A DNA stretch of 64,000 nucleotides from Patiria miniata (GCF_015706575.1 NW_024037074.1:30989334-31053333); one strand, 5' to 3'. Counted from the stretch's first letter, positions 44,839-56,447 are shown. The notes: generated by a model not told the origin, from the sequence alone. Made by a program: numbers and translations.

Positions 44839-44933
44839 TAGCCCGACTGCATCTGGCCGTACAGTACTATCGCAAGCTCTGTACTACATAGCTTGCGATA
44901 GTACTGTACAGCCAGATGCAGTACGTCGGGCTA
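44839..44933. repeat. Hairpin with 40-bp arms
   Basis: TAGCCCGACTGCATCTGGCC ... ACTATCGCAAGCT pairs with AGCTTGCGATAGT ... GTCGGGCTA around a loop of about 11 bp, with few mismatches. Confidence 0.85.
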
Positions 44934-45131
44934 AGGCTAAAGGTGATTTTTGAGCAATAAAAATATTTTCGACTCTAATTTGATCAAAACAAAACAGGGG
45001 ACCTACACTTCACGAACGCCGTTAGTGGGACTACTCTAGAACTATGGGGGGTAGTCCTCGAGGGTATGCAAAAAAATGCATTCTGTGTGTCGGAAGGAAT
45101 TCCATACAGTAGTCAGTACACGTATGCTTAA

Positions 45132-45497
45132 CGAAGTGGCTATCGTTACGGCAGCCGTTGTTTAGCGCCCTCTACGATACTTTTTTGATACGCACGCAGG
45201 TATATAATTATTTGTTTCCCCACGTTTTAGCGAGCAGTGCGACAGCTCAGTCGATAGAGAGTAGGATTTTGCACCGCGAGGTTGCGGGTTCGCATCTCAG
45301 TTTTGCACTCAATTTTTTTTCCTTTTCTAACCTGAGGCTTTGGAGGATTTTTTTTAAAAGGGAAATAAAGTCCGAATTTCATAACATTCAAATTCACTTT
45401 TTTTCCTTCTAATTTTATATTTTCTTCTCATGTTTTTATACTACCGTAACGATAGAAAATGGGAAATGCGTTACGGCTGCCGTAACAATAGCCACTG
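45132..45497. mobile_element. Foldback element carrying a tRNA-like core, 11-bp TSD
   Basis: AGTGGCTATCGTTACGGCAG at the left and CTGCCGTAACAATAGCCACT at the right are inverted repeats with one mismatch; CGTATGCTTAA flanks both sides exactly (45121-45131 and 45498-45508). Inside, 45232-45300 reads as a tRNA-like segment: CAGCTCAGTCGATAGAGAG (A box) and GGTTGCGGGTTCGCATCTC (B box). Confidence 0.82.
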
Positions 45498-46199
45498 CGT
45501 ATGCTTAAACCCTATGAGTATGAGTAGGCCTATGTAAATGAGACTGGTCTGAAAAAATTCTGTTTTCCAACTAAATGGCATAATAATGCTCAGATGCTTC
45601 AATATTTTCCCTGCTTAATTCACATTTTACTTAGGACATGTTATCCCTCTCTGTCAATGTCATGTCTGATAGTTGATGAGTCATTACAGGGAAAAACTAG
45701 TGGTTTATGCATGGAGGAATAAGAACACATGCAGAATTCTTTCCCAGCGCTCCACTCAGGCAAGAGCCATGGAGGTAGAATTCAACGCTGCTCTGTAACT
45801 TTCTGTTGTTTGGTTAGAATTTAGATGACCAATGTGTACTCACCTCGCAATTTCACACCACTCTGATAAAGTAACCAAAAAGAGTAAAAAAAACAATCAA
45901 ATTTTCAAGTTCACTTGACGTTTCAAGGAAAATACCGACTTTATAACGCCCAAACGTGTTTTTTTTTTCGTTGTGCGTACTCTCCGTATTCTCCAGACAG
46001 GAAGTAGACTCAAATAAATAAACTACTGTGGTGGTGGATCCGTATACTTGATCCGATAGCGCTGTATAGCGCCCTCTAATGTCAACTCCCCTCCCAGCTC
46101 AGTTCGCTAGAACCCGGTAACACCCCCCCCCCCCCCCTCGCAGGCAGAACTCATTGAGCTGATTCTTAGTGACGTCTCAAAATCATGGATCAAGCTAAA

Positions 46200-46572
46200 A
46201 GAGGGCAAATATCGAAAGAGAGCAAGCTAAAGTTTCGATGTGATGTTTGTGATGTAATATATATTATCTTTGATGAAGACCCACCCCCATAAAACACGAG
46301 CACATTAATCATAAAATCAGGGGAAAGTGGCCAGGAAATGCCTCCGCCTTGCACCACCGTCATGAAGCATCTAGAATCCAAAAGTTTCCTGGGGCCCAGC
46401 GGGCTCCAGACCCCAGCCTTCAGGGCTTCCCGCTCCGCGCTCGCATATAAAAAGTTCCACATTACGATTTAATGACAACCCCCGCCCCCCTCCTCCAGTC
46501 TGGGATCAGGGGACGGGTCTGAACTGAGGGGTGTCATGTAGATCAATGATAATTCCTGGCTACGCCACTGCC
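46200..46572. mobile_element. Partial hAT-like element
   Basis: GGGCCCAGCGGGCTCCAGAC and CTTCCCGCTCCGCGCTCGCA resemble the internal repeat of 16167-17036, and the right end CTGGCTACGCCACTG is present. The left end is not identifiable. A second copy of the terminus (GTGGCTACGCCACTG) follows at 46584-46598. Confidence 0.6.
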
Positions 46573-46602
46573 CCCACCCCTCCCGTGGCTACGCCACTGA
46601 TT

Positions 46603-46813
46603 GATTCGTACGTGCGATTTATTAATTCGTACGTAAGGTTTAGTAATTCGTACGTACGAATTAGTATTTCGTACGTACGGTTTAGTAATTTGTACGTACG
46701 GTTTAGTAATTTGTACGTACGGTTTAGTAATTCGTACGTACGGTTTAGTAATTCGTACGTACGAATTAGTATTTCGTACGTACGGTTTAGTAATTCGTAC
46801 GTACGAATTAGTT
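46603..46813. repeat. 21-bp tandem array, GTACGTAC core
   Basis: About ten copies of TTAGTAATTCGTACGTACGG with minor variants. Because 21 is a multiple of three it keeps long ORFs open on both strands (R-F-S-N-S-Y-V and its antisense), which I treat as artefacts. Confidence 0.93.
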
Positions 46814-46976
46814 TTATTATTAACCATGTCCTATCTACACTTCCATACCTTATGGTACGAAAACACCAACATTTTAGGGACACGGTGTATGTTGGTGATG
46901 GACAACTTTATACATTACAATTATGATTGTGTAGCAAGAAATGCCTTAGATTGGACTGTAAACACAAACGTTTAGG

Positions 46977-47257
46977 CATGGGCGTCGGGAGGGGAGGAGA
47001 AAAAGGGGGGGCTCTTGCCCCCCGGACAAGCCCCCCCCCCCCCCCCCTCGAAAAAAAGGGAAAAGAAAGGAGGGAAAAAAGAAAAAAGAAAAGAGGCGTG
47101 AAATCATATTGTTGTTAATTTAATGGGTTGTGGGGGCGGGGCAAATGTCCCATCCCACCCTCGAAAACAAATTATCAATCGGGAAAATGCTAAAAAAATA
47201 TAGGGATTTTGGGGGAAGGGCTTTGCCCCCTCTTGAAAAATCCTGGCGACACCCATG
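46977..47257. mobile_element. Short MITE with CATGGGCGTC / GGCGACACCCATG ends
   Basis: Imperfect terminal repeats; GTTTAGG flanks both sides (46970-46976, 47258-47264). Contains poly-G and poly-C runs. Related to 10389-10551. Confidence 0.68.
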
Positions 47258-47668
47258 GTTTAGGGGTCAACTCAAAAACGGATCACGAATATACAAGAGT
47301 GTCAAATTTATGAAAATGGTTACAAACAAACTTAAAGTCGAGCCTTTACGATTTTTTTTAGGGCGCGTTTTTTGCACAATGTGAATTCCAATATTTAGAC
47401 GTTTGTTACATGCATTACTAATAAAGTGGCACAATGCTTCAACTATATAATTACTTAGATAAGTTCAATTGATATCCGTTGGTGATTACTAAATAAATCT
47501 ATATTGTCATTTGCAAATTAAAGAGTTTCTGGTGACATAACTCCAGTTATATAAGTCTCCTTTAATTTTTTTTCTCAAAAAGTTACAAAAATTGTAACAG
47601 AATTATTTTTTTTCTCTTACATAACCTCTGTCAACAAAACTAAATGTCACGAATGTCGATCTGGCCCT

Positions 47669-48541
47669 TTACTCAATGTCCTTCACGTAAATTTCGTTGT
47701 TGCCGTTGACACCCCAAACAGCGCAGGAGAGTGTCTCGATCTGCTCTAGGCCTCCTGGTATGTTCCTCCACGCGTTGCCTATCGGCGCGGCAGCCGACAC
47801 GCCTGCACGGTAGAAGATGGCATCGTTGGCGTTGACCCCGAACACCTTATCGGCAGAGCTGATGTACTTGAGTGCGCCAGGAACCTGGGTCCAGCCGCTA
47901 CCGTCTGGATCTGACTTGGGATCGCCGTGCGTACCGTCCCTGTAGTAGATATTGTCACCCGAGTTCACGCCCCACACGCCCGAGCTACCCACCGAGATCT
48001 GCTTCAGTCCCCCGGAGATTTGCCGCCAACTGTCCCCGGCCCTGTTGCAGTTACTGGCTCCGATGCGGTGGAAAATGTTGTCGTTGGAGTTGACGCCCCA
48101 GACATGGCCCCTCTGGCTGACGCTGACGTGTTTCAAAAGGCCTGGAACTCGAACCCATTGCGTACCTTTTGGGGCGCTTGGGGTGATGCCTTGTCGATAG
48201 TAAATGTGGTCCCTACTGGTGACACCCCAGACGACGTCTTTGCCCGCATCTAGCTGCTTCAGACTACCCGTGATCAGCTCCCAGGGTTCGCAAGAGTTCG
48301 GATCTTCCCCGTACGCAGGGTCTTTGTAGAAAATGAGTTTGTTTGCGTCCACGCCCCACACCCCCGCTTGTCCCACCGACACGTGCACCAAGGTTCCCTC
48401 AAAGCGTTTCCATGGAGTGGCCTCCACGGCGCAGATATCCACTGCATCTGATTGGCCCATTGCGCATGACGTCACGTACAGGACCCACATCAAGCTAAGG
48501 TATGAAACATACATCAATAATGCGTTAGACATGTTAAACAT
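47669..48541 (-). CDS. Secreted tectonin-repeat lectin (fish-egg lectin / tachylectin-1 type)
   Basis: Six tectonin repeats, each with a (V)WGV core, are spaced 42-44 residues apart: residues 80, 123, 166, 208, 252 (FGV) and 294 of the longest reading frame. Each is followed by a polar loop and an I-Y/F-Y-R strand (NIYYRDG, HIYYRQG). Such repeats form a six-bladed propeller that binds sugars or lipopolysaccharide in animal egg, plasma and mucus lectins. Four cysteines in the mature part (55, 102, 183, 291) can form disulfides. The frame opens at 48595, but the ATG at 48541 places the hydrophobic leader (NALLMYVSYLSLMWVLYV) at the N-terminus, so I prefer it; that gives 290 residues. No intron interrupts the coding region. 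A defence or egg role is inference from the family. Confidence 0.88.
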   Translation of the reverse strand: MFNMSNALLMYVSYLSLMWVLYVTSCAMGQSDAVDICAVEATPWKRFEGTLVHVSVGQAGVWGVDANKLIFYKDPAYGEDPNSCEPWELITGSLKQLDAGKDVVWGVTSRDHIYYRQGITPSAPKGTQWVRVPGLLKHVSVSQRGHVWGVNSNDNIFHRIGASNCNRAGDSWRQISGGLKQISVGSSGVWGVNSGDNIYYRDGTHGDPKSDPDGSGWTQVPGALKYISSADKVFGVNANDAIFYRAGVSAAAPIGNAWRNIPGGLEQIETLSCAVWGVNGNNEIYVKDIE

Positions 48542-48599
48542 GGCAATCACAAACTGTTTTTCAGCTCTGGCAGGGATCATTTTGATCGATTTCATGCAA

Positions 48600-50400
48600 T
48601 ACTTTCATGCAAGACTGCTTGCAACACGGCCAGGGCTTATTGTGCACGCGCACTTGTTGAAAATTCTGTAGGTTACTGTTGGGATAAATGCAAATGATGC
48701 TGCACAATACCTTCATTTGCCAGGTTTACAAGACTGGGGTCAAAAGAAATTAATGAAGCTTCAAGAAATTAGCAGACCTTGTTTTGATTTGCTCCCTTCT
48801 AGAATGAACAGTTAATTCGTTGTTACAAAAACTTACCAGTAAATGTTGGGCGGCATGATTGCAACCGTATAGCTCGACCTCCCGTAATCCTATAACGGGA
48901 TAGAATTTGAAAATGGGAAAATAAGTTCACGCTAGAAGTTGCGTTGTCTAATTTATCGCTGCTGATTTACTTTCCATCCGCACAGAATAACAGCTAAAGC
49001 AAGCTTGCTCAGCTACAGGTCAACACTTGTGTGATATTACCGGATGCAGAAATGTACAAAACAAGCCGGATCTGATTGATCTATAGTAGACACTAGACAG
49101 CAAACTTCAGGCAACGGAATTTCCCCGAAATCGCTTTTTGGCAAACCAACAAGTTTATTCGCCAACTCAGTGTTTGATTTTTCAACAACAAAACTTCAGA
49201 GGATACTTTGACATCATCAAGTGAATCAAATTTGTGCAAATTGGAAATCAATTGATACTGGAAATTGACTTGTTTTTGGATGTTCAATAGCCTGTAGCAC
49301 GAATGTGGACAAAAATGAAAAGTGCCTTTTAATCACTTTTGACATCGTAAATGTCTTTGATATGGTTGTTTTATGCGTCAGAGCCTGCGCTTTGGTATCT
49401 TGTATGTTTTCATTTTCCGAAATTTCACTAAACATACCCTACAAAATCTTCTCCATTCCCAAAATGTCGTATTACTATGAGGTGTTTTCCGACGTATTCT
49501 GGGATTGAACAACATGTATTGTAATGATTAGACTATACCCTGTACGAAAAAAAACCAAGAGTGATGTTGAAGTTGATTGACTTAGGGTACATTTCTACTT
49601 CAAAATCAATGAAAAGTCAGAGTTGGAACAGCATAATTATTATGTCTACTTACCTTAACTGTCAAAGGGAAACTGTAAGCAGCAGCGGGTTTAAGTGTTA
49701 GGTGTTGGCCTTAGTAAGACTGCACTTGCCTTTTAAGCGGAGAATCAGCCCACTATGATTGTCTGCTTGTACGGAATGTCATAGCAACATACTGAGCTTG
49801 CCACGCCCGCCGGACGAAAAAATACCAATCGATCTTGCTTATTGTTACAGTGCCAGCAGGTAAAGGAACCCGCATTCCTAAATTCTTTTCCTTGAAAGTT
49901 TCTTTCTGGCAGATTCCTTTAATTGTATTAGTCTAGGCAATATATATTTTTTAAAAATGGGCTCATTTAGAACAAGAAGAAGTAGAAGTTGGTATAAACA
50001 TAGCTATTTTACCTTATTCGGGGGTGTAGAATTCGAAAATGAGCGATACCGAGCTGGATTTTTAGTGGAAATATGCCTAATTTGCATAAATCTTTAATAC
50101 CTGTCGTGTGATATATTTGTTCTCATATTTTGGTATATTTTTATTATTATATTTTTGAAAGGTTTGTTTAACCTACACTTCGAATTCCTTACTTCAATAA
50201 CAACATTTTATAAAGCATGTAAATGACTGAATAATTATGAGGACATAGTAACAATCCAGAATGGCTATTTATACCCTGAAGTTGCGCGTATTTACTTCTC
50301 GTATACCAAATCAAGTAATCTCACCAAACGTCAGTATTGCTGAGCTTCAAAGACACACAATTACTTACTGGCACAGTTATCCTAACAAAAAATAAATGAG
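48600..50400. other. No gene recognised upstream of tectonin gene
   Basis: AT-rich. It includes the region where the tectonin promoter should lie, but no TATA or initiator element stands out. Confidence 0.5.
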
Positions 50401-50976
50401 AAATTATGTGGGAAATTATAACATCTTGATATTTAGGCCAAAAAAATGAGGTGTCTGTAAATTGGGCTAGAATTAGGCGAAGGGTTGCCTAACGTGGGGG
50501 ACTTGAACAACTTCAAGGAAATCCCCAAAATAAAATATTATTTTTGTTTACAATAATTATGTCAACGTCATAACGTTTTCTTTGCAATAATTTTGGGATT
50601 TTCCTTGAACTTGTTGAACCCTGTCCGCAGATATGGCGTTAGAAGCAAGGGTTTGAATTTTCATTGTCACCAAATTTAAATAACAAACGTGTACCGTGCA
50701 ACGGGCGCATTGGGAAAAAAGCCTTGTCCAAAATTCATCTCTGATATTTTCAGATTGCAATTGCAAAGCTAGTGGTCTCTTAACAGAGAAGTTTCCTTTA
50801 AGATGTCCCCCCTTTAAAGCGCAAGGGTTTGAGCATTCAATGTCACAAATTTTAAATAAACGATTGTCCTTAGTGGGGGTGTACCGAGCAACCAACGGGC
50901 ATATTGTGAAAAAAAAATATCAAAAATTTACCTCTGATATTTGTAAATTGCAGTTGCGAAACTATTGGTTTCTTTA

Positions 50977-51134
50977 TATCGTTTCGGTTTGCGGTAACAC
51001 CATGTGGTAATAACTACTGCTTAAAAGATATTGAGTTCCGAAAAGAACTTGTCCTGCTTATTATCAACTTTCGCTAAGTAGTTTTTGTTCTGATAAGAAC
51101 AGACCACATGGTGTTACCGCAAACCGAAACGATA
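50977..51134. repeat. Perfect 31-bp inverted repeat
   Basis: 50977-51007 and 51104-51134 are exact complements (TATCGTTTCGGTTTGCGGTA ...). The spacer has GTTCCGAAAAGAAC and GTTCTGATAAGAAC palindromes, also seen near 30281 and 30451. Confidence 0.88.
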
Positions 51135-51149
51135 CCGATACTCCACCAT

Positions 51150-52370
51150 GCAAAGCCTCAAATCTTATATTGGTTTCTTTGCACAGAAGTTCCCTTTAAG
51201 AGTCCCCCCTCCCCCTGCTTTTATAGCACCATCATACAGAATAACAGTTTCGGGGATTGCCTATTTGCACAATACATCAACAACTACCTTTATAAGGACG
51301 TGCCGGGGATGGGCAGACCTAAATAATATTGCTAGGAAACTGCTGAATAAATTGTGGAAAAGGTTATCGATCCAGTCGCCTCTGATATTTACAGAGTGAA
51401 GATTGCGAATCTGTTGACCTCTGCAAAACCCTATAGCTGTCGATGTGCAATGTTCATAGAGAACTGTCACAATTTGTTTCGTTTTTGTCACCCACTCATT
51501 GTCGCCAAATTGTTGTTCGCCATTTCTCTCCATAATAATCATTGTTTATATTCCACCCTTTGTTTTCAAGATTCGATATAAATGTATCTTTTTTTAACAA
51601 GAGTTAAGGAAAGATGAAGGAGAAGACAATTAACCTTAACTTAAACACGCCTTAACCTAAACTACACTAACTTGTTTAAAGGAATTGAACAGTTGATACA
51701 AAAAAGTATCAAATTTCTGCACACAAGACACAAATCGAGACGAAAGTTCACGATTTTGAATTTGAAACCAGTTTTACGGGAATTCGTTTGGTGAGTTATA
51801 GTTATCACTGATATAGTGCACAGTTGACTGATAGTGCACAGTTCCTTTGATTAAGGATGTATTGCTTGATATTTTGTTTTATAACTAGGGCCTCCAACCC
51901 TTGAACACAATGCCAATAATGTGACATCTTTAAAAGAATGATGACCTTGGGGGGGGGGGGATGGGAGGGGGGGTCTTTGTAAAAGTTTGCGACGCCTATA
52001 ATTGCCTGAACACTGGTACATCACCATTGACGTAGATATAAAAGAGCCAGAGAGGCGGAATCCGTTTCCTCGTAGTTTCCGATGTCGTCGCCGAGCATTT
52101 TTGTGTGTGTAATGCTGAGCCTTTTTTTTGGGGGGGGGGGGTGTTGGAGTTGTTTGTTACAAACATTTTAACACCTGTTTCATTAACATTGTTTTTGTTA
52201 TTCTGTTAAACCGGTTAACCATGGACGCGCGCAAAGCGGTTGAATTTTATATGATACCATAACTTACTTTACCATTCTAAAGAAGTTAGACACGCGATCG
52301 AATAAAACATTAACCAAGTTAAAATCCATCATCAAAAATTAACCTTTGCAAATAAACAGTGTCAAATATG
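51150..52370. other. No gene recognised
   Basis: Contains poly-G tracts at 51951 and 52128; no supported gene before the exon at 52504. Confidence 0.5.
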
Positions 52371-52503
52371 TTATTGTTTGTCATTCCGCACCCCTGTCCC
52401 GACTTGTATAAAAACCTCAGTGCTTCAGTGGCTACGCGCAAAACCTTTTTTGTATCGCCACTCGAAGTTGTGCAAAGTTATCGTACACTCAGGCGCTCTC
52501 AGC

Positions 52504-52603
52504 ATGAAGTTCCTGTTTGTTTTCGCTGGTTCCCTTGTCTTGTGCTGTGTAGTTCGTCAGGCAACGGCTTGGGGCAATTTCAAAAAGCCACCAGATTTTG
52601 TAG
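52504..52603 (+). CDS. Exon 1 of small secreted protein: signal peptide
   Basis: ATG followed by a typical leader with A-T-A cleavage context, then W-G-N. The donor G|GTGAGTATC leaves one base. Upstream in-frame sequence is open, but this Met begins the hydrophobic run. Confidence 0.75.
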
Positions 52604-55600
52604 GTGAGTATCTTAAAGGTACCGTAACTATATATGATTAAAAAAGTGTGCCACCACATGGTCGTTAGTTATTCTCACTTCCTTGACAACAAGTATTATT
52701 TTCTAGAGATACCATGCCATTTGAGCATCGGATATATCTTTTTTGTAATGCGCGTATAGTTGGTCATCATGGGTCATTTAAAGACATGACCGGGATTGAA
52801 AGTTTCCTCTACAAATATTCATGTCATCTCACTATGTCTATATGCACTGCAAATTAACTTTTAAGTCAAGCCTAGAAGAGCGGGTCCGGCAGATTGCACA
52901 GAGCTCGACTTTTCAATTGATTCAGATGGGCTATTCTCTAAGTCCTCATGCATCTGGTCTACACAATACGTTGGATCATAGCCCATCTATATGGCGCATA
53001 TAGGTGATCCTATACAATAGCACTGTCCAGTCAAAAGTGGTAGTCAGTGAGACATAGCCAGTCAGTGAATAAGGTACAAAGAGAGCACTAGGCTGGCCCT
53101 CTGCATTAACTATTTCAAGTTAAACAATTTTCTTTATTGTTTGCATCCCTTTGAAAAGAATGTGTTTAATTTGATGGAAAGATGGAATTTTCTAGCTCAA
53201 ATTCGGGCCAGGAGATGTTTATTAAACATTGGACTGGTTTCTAGTATCGGCTTCGGACTCGGATTTTTATGATACTGGGGCCCTGACAATGATGTAGTCA
53301 ATGTATTTTATTATGATGGATCATAAGTATGCAGGACAGGTTGGGCTATAAAGTCATGGGTCCATTCACATGTCCGGGCACAAGTATGCCAGAGAGTGAA
53401 CAATAACAGTTTTACAAAGGACTAACAAAGGTTGCATTGCAACGAATGACTTGTGACGGATTTGTGATGACTAGTGATTCATCACCCGTACCTCGACTAC
53501 AAACTTGGGCTCTTGCAATGAAAGATACAGCTTCAAAATCTGCTCCATTTTCTGCTTTACTGAAAATCAGAACCATGAAGCCGAACCCGGTGTCGGAGTC
53601 GATGTTTGGGAAATGAACAAGGTATAATCTCCTTTCGTGATTAGATGGCAAAGATTCAGGTGAGGATCACCATCAGCTCATCGGCTGCGACTGCCATGGG
53701 ATTATGTGCCATTGCTGCGTCGGCATCACCATAGGACGTCTCCACCCAAGAGGTAATAATTGATAGGAGTGTCTTTAACTATGGACTGCTCTTTAGCTAC
53801 GTCACAATAAACTTTGGTGGCCGTCATTGTAAATGCAAACGAACACACACGAAATATACTGATGATAATTAAAGGAATGTATGATCTCCATAGCAAGGCT
53901 AGCCTTGGTCAATGCTCTCGTCGTTATTCGTCCCGTATGCGGTCAATCGTCGGCATATATCCTCACGCGCTATGCACATGCATGTAAAAATACAGCGCGA
54001 ACAGCGACCTCATGCGGCCACTATTTTTTTATGCAAATCAGTTGGGGACGATCGAGAGCCTTGGTTCAATCGTCGGCAAAAGCTTATGTTTTTCTTTACT
54101 TTGCGCTAGATTTCCAGCGCACGACCTCGTATGCGAATACAGATAATGTAAGCGGGGCTAATATGTGGAGTGTCCAATCACACCTTGGTAAATCCGGACG
54201 TCATCAAATTATTTGCAGCTATTCCGCCTTTTGCAGACGTGACAGGAACCACAGTTTTTGTGCATTGGTGCCGTGTGCAGAGACACACAATGTGTACGTG
54301 TATGTATTATGTACGGTGCACGTTTCACTATGCAAGTTTCCACGCAACGATCGACCAATAAGCAAACGACATTTAAGGTCAGCTAAGGCTATTAACATAA
54401 TGAGCACCACCCCCAAAAACCTCACATGGACGATTGAACCAAGGCGCTAGATCGGGTCCAACTGATTTGCATAAAAATAGTGGCGCGTGAGGTCGCTGTT
54501 CGCGCTGTATTTTTAATGCACTGCATGCATAGACATATGACTGCATGCATAGCGCTAGCGAAGATATCATTTACCGCGCTACGGCTGGATGAATAACAAC
54601 TAGCGCCTTGACCAAGGCTATAGCAAGGCATGCCTTTAGCACGCCTTCGCTCAACCTCCTACACCCCCCCCCTGTTTCCTGACAGCTATAGAACCGCCCC
54701 TGCGGGGGACGAGCGCATAAAAGTTCGCTGCAAACCTAACACCTTGTCCCCCAATAATTTTGGGCAGGGGACGCCAATGGTGATGTCCCCCAATAATTTA
54801 TCCCAGTACATATAGAAATTTACCCAACATACCAACATTTTCACATTATTGTTTTCCAAATGGTTTTATAGCTGTACAATATTGCTTGTTCATCATCTTT
54901 ACCACGAAAATAGCACATTAGGAAAAACAAATAGGCGTAATTGCACATATTATGTATATGCACACCATATTATATGCATTATGTGCCCGTATCTATATAC
55001 AGCGCCCTATAGGGTCAGGTGGTGTCCATCCCTCTGACCCCCTTCCCGCCCCCCCCCCATGTTGCTCAGAAATCCTGCCAATATACATATAGCCGCTCAG
55101 TGCTTGTAAAGTTTTAAGTGCATGACGTATAGACACATGAGGAGAAAAATCCGTCAAATCAGCTTAATTTATTTTACCAGTTAGAGTAAGGATTTTTGTA
55201 TTTGTTAAGAGACGGGACTTTTACTAGACTAAATCATATAGGCCTTCGTCAATGAATTCAACCCATAATTCCCTCCGTCGCTGAAAAAAACAGATCCAAA
55301 TCAGTTCTGATCTTTCACGATTTTGATACTCAAACAGTAGACATTCATGTGCCCATCTCCATTCTGGATTTTAGGCAATAACTAATTTTCTCTTCGTAAT
55401 AATAGTCAGTACACATGGCTCAGTGTAGTGATAGCTTTATTTGTTTTGATTTTTGCCCCCGAAGCCTGCGTGAACGTGAAATACAGCAGACCCGACACTA
55501 AACTGACGGTACAAGCCAAGGTGGGAAGGGCAACAATAATCGAGGAGAGCATAAGGTGTAAGTGCCCATAATTGTTCTTTTTTTAGTGGAGGCTTGGACT

Positions 55601-56447
55601 TGTCCACTTCCTTGTTCTAGTTTCGTTGCTATGCATTCCATTTTCCTTCACCTATACTGCCTTATGGAACATTCCTTTTGGGTGGCTTTACCATACACAC
55701 AAGCAAAAAGCATGTAATTGTTTGACCCTTAAACCACCAAATTATAATTTGACCCTTTACCCGATTTATTTAATAGTGAAAATGCAAATGCTCTATTACA
55801 ATAATATGGGACAACAGCTGAGGGATTTGGACCAAGATGACTACGACATTCTTGGATTCGCATTGATGTATTAGTAAACATAAAAATCAACTAACAAATA
55901 AATATGTTGGCCGCCATGTTTGGCTGCCCGGTCGTCAACACAGAGGGTGTTTTCTGTGAATCCGTACATTGTAAAAACTAGGTTAAGCATTTAAACACTT
56001 TTCTAAATACTTTAAATTTCTTGCTATCAGTTTTTAAACATGTTTAAATACTGAACATGTTTAGAGTAAGGATTGATAATGTTTAGCTATTGAACATGGA
56101 TGTTTAGGATTTGGACGCAAAATCATAGCTTCTAAACATGTTCACAAAGTGATAGCAAGATAGTGTTATTGCTAAACACAGTTTTTAGAGTGTTTCGTGG
56201 GCGCTTTTTCACCGACACTGGTAAACTGCAACAGTTTGCTTGTACACTGTCAACCGATTTCTCCGCAGTGGACCAGCCGTCGTGGAGCTCCTGCAAGGGT
56301 TTCCTTGGTTACAAGGTCTGCTGCGGACTGGGCGGCATCGAGCTCTCGCCAACCCGCGTCCGCGCATGCGCACTGTTCCGGCTCCGGCTTTTCGGCATGG
56401 ACATCTTGAATAAAGACACCGGGTGCTTCGCCATCAATCTCCAATAG
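52504..56447 (+). CDS. Small secreted six-cysteine protein, three exons (family unsure)
   Basis: Three exons join in frame to give 123 residues. Exon 1 (52504-52603) encodes a signal peptide MKFLFVFAGSLVLCCVVRQA followed by WGNFKKPPDFV. Exon 2 (55465-55557) encodes CVNVKYSRPDTKLTVQAKV. Exon 3 (56269-56447) encodes PSWSSCKGFLGYKVCCG, RACALFRLRLFG, TGCFAINLQ and a TAG stop. Donors are GTGAG and GTAAGTG, acceptors CCCCCGAAG and CTCCGCAG; all junctions are phase 1. The mature part has six cysteines, including one CC pair. The spacing (C-V-N-V-x-Y ... C ... C-C ... A-C ... C-F) resembles the uncharacterised DUF4773 domain of invertebrate secreted proteins, but I cannot confirm that. Extra in-phase exons in the long first intron are possible. 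Confidence 0.68.
53900..54620. mobile_element. MULE-like element, long inverted ends, 9-bp TSD
   Basis: Ends TAGCCTTGGTCAA and TTGACCAAGGCTA are exact complements; TAGCAAGGC flanks both sides (53891-53899, 54621-54629). Arms run about 180 bp and share AATACAGCGCGAACAGCGAC in complement. A 9-bp duplication with long arms fits Mutator-like elements. The 189-residue ORF inside has no transposase motif. It lies in intron 1 of the small secreted gene. Confidence 0.85.
55465..55557 (+). CDS. Exon 2 of small secreted protein
   Basis: Acceptor with T/C-rich tract TTTTTGCCCCCGAAG. It ends at donor GTAAGTG; a weaker GTGTAAG donor two bases earlier breaks the frame. It joins phase 1 to phase 1. Confidence 0.65.
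56269..56447 (+). CDS. Exon 3 of small secreted protein, with stop
   Basis: Acceptor ATTTCTCCGCAG. The exon is clearly more GC-rich than its surroundings and carries five of the cysteines. It ends at TAG 56445-56447. The antisense strand is also open here (56250-56444), but lacks a leader and splice logic. Confidence 0.7.

Noticed and set aside
46531..46926. ORF with R-F-S-N-S-Y-V repeats
   Set aside because: A 21-bp array keeps frames open on both strands; no leader or domain.
53881..54450. 189-residue ORF
   Set aside because: Starts in the TSD and arm of a foldback element; no transposase or other motif.
56250..56444. Antisense ORF opposite exon 3 of the small secreted gene
   Set aside because: Lacks leader and splice sites; the sense strand joins two other exons in phase.
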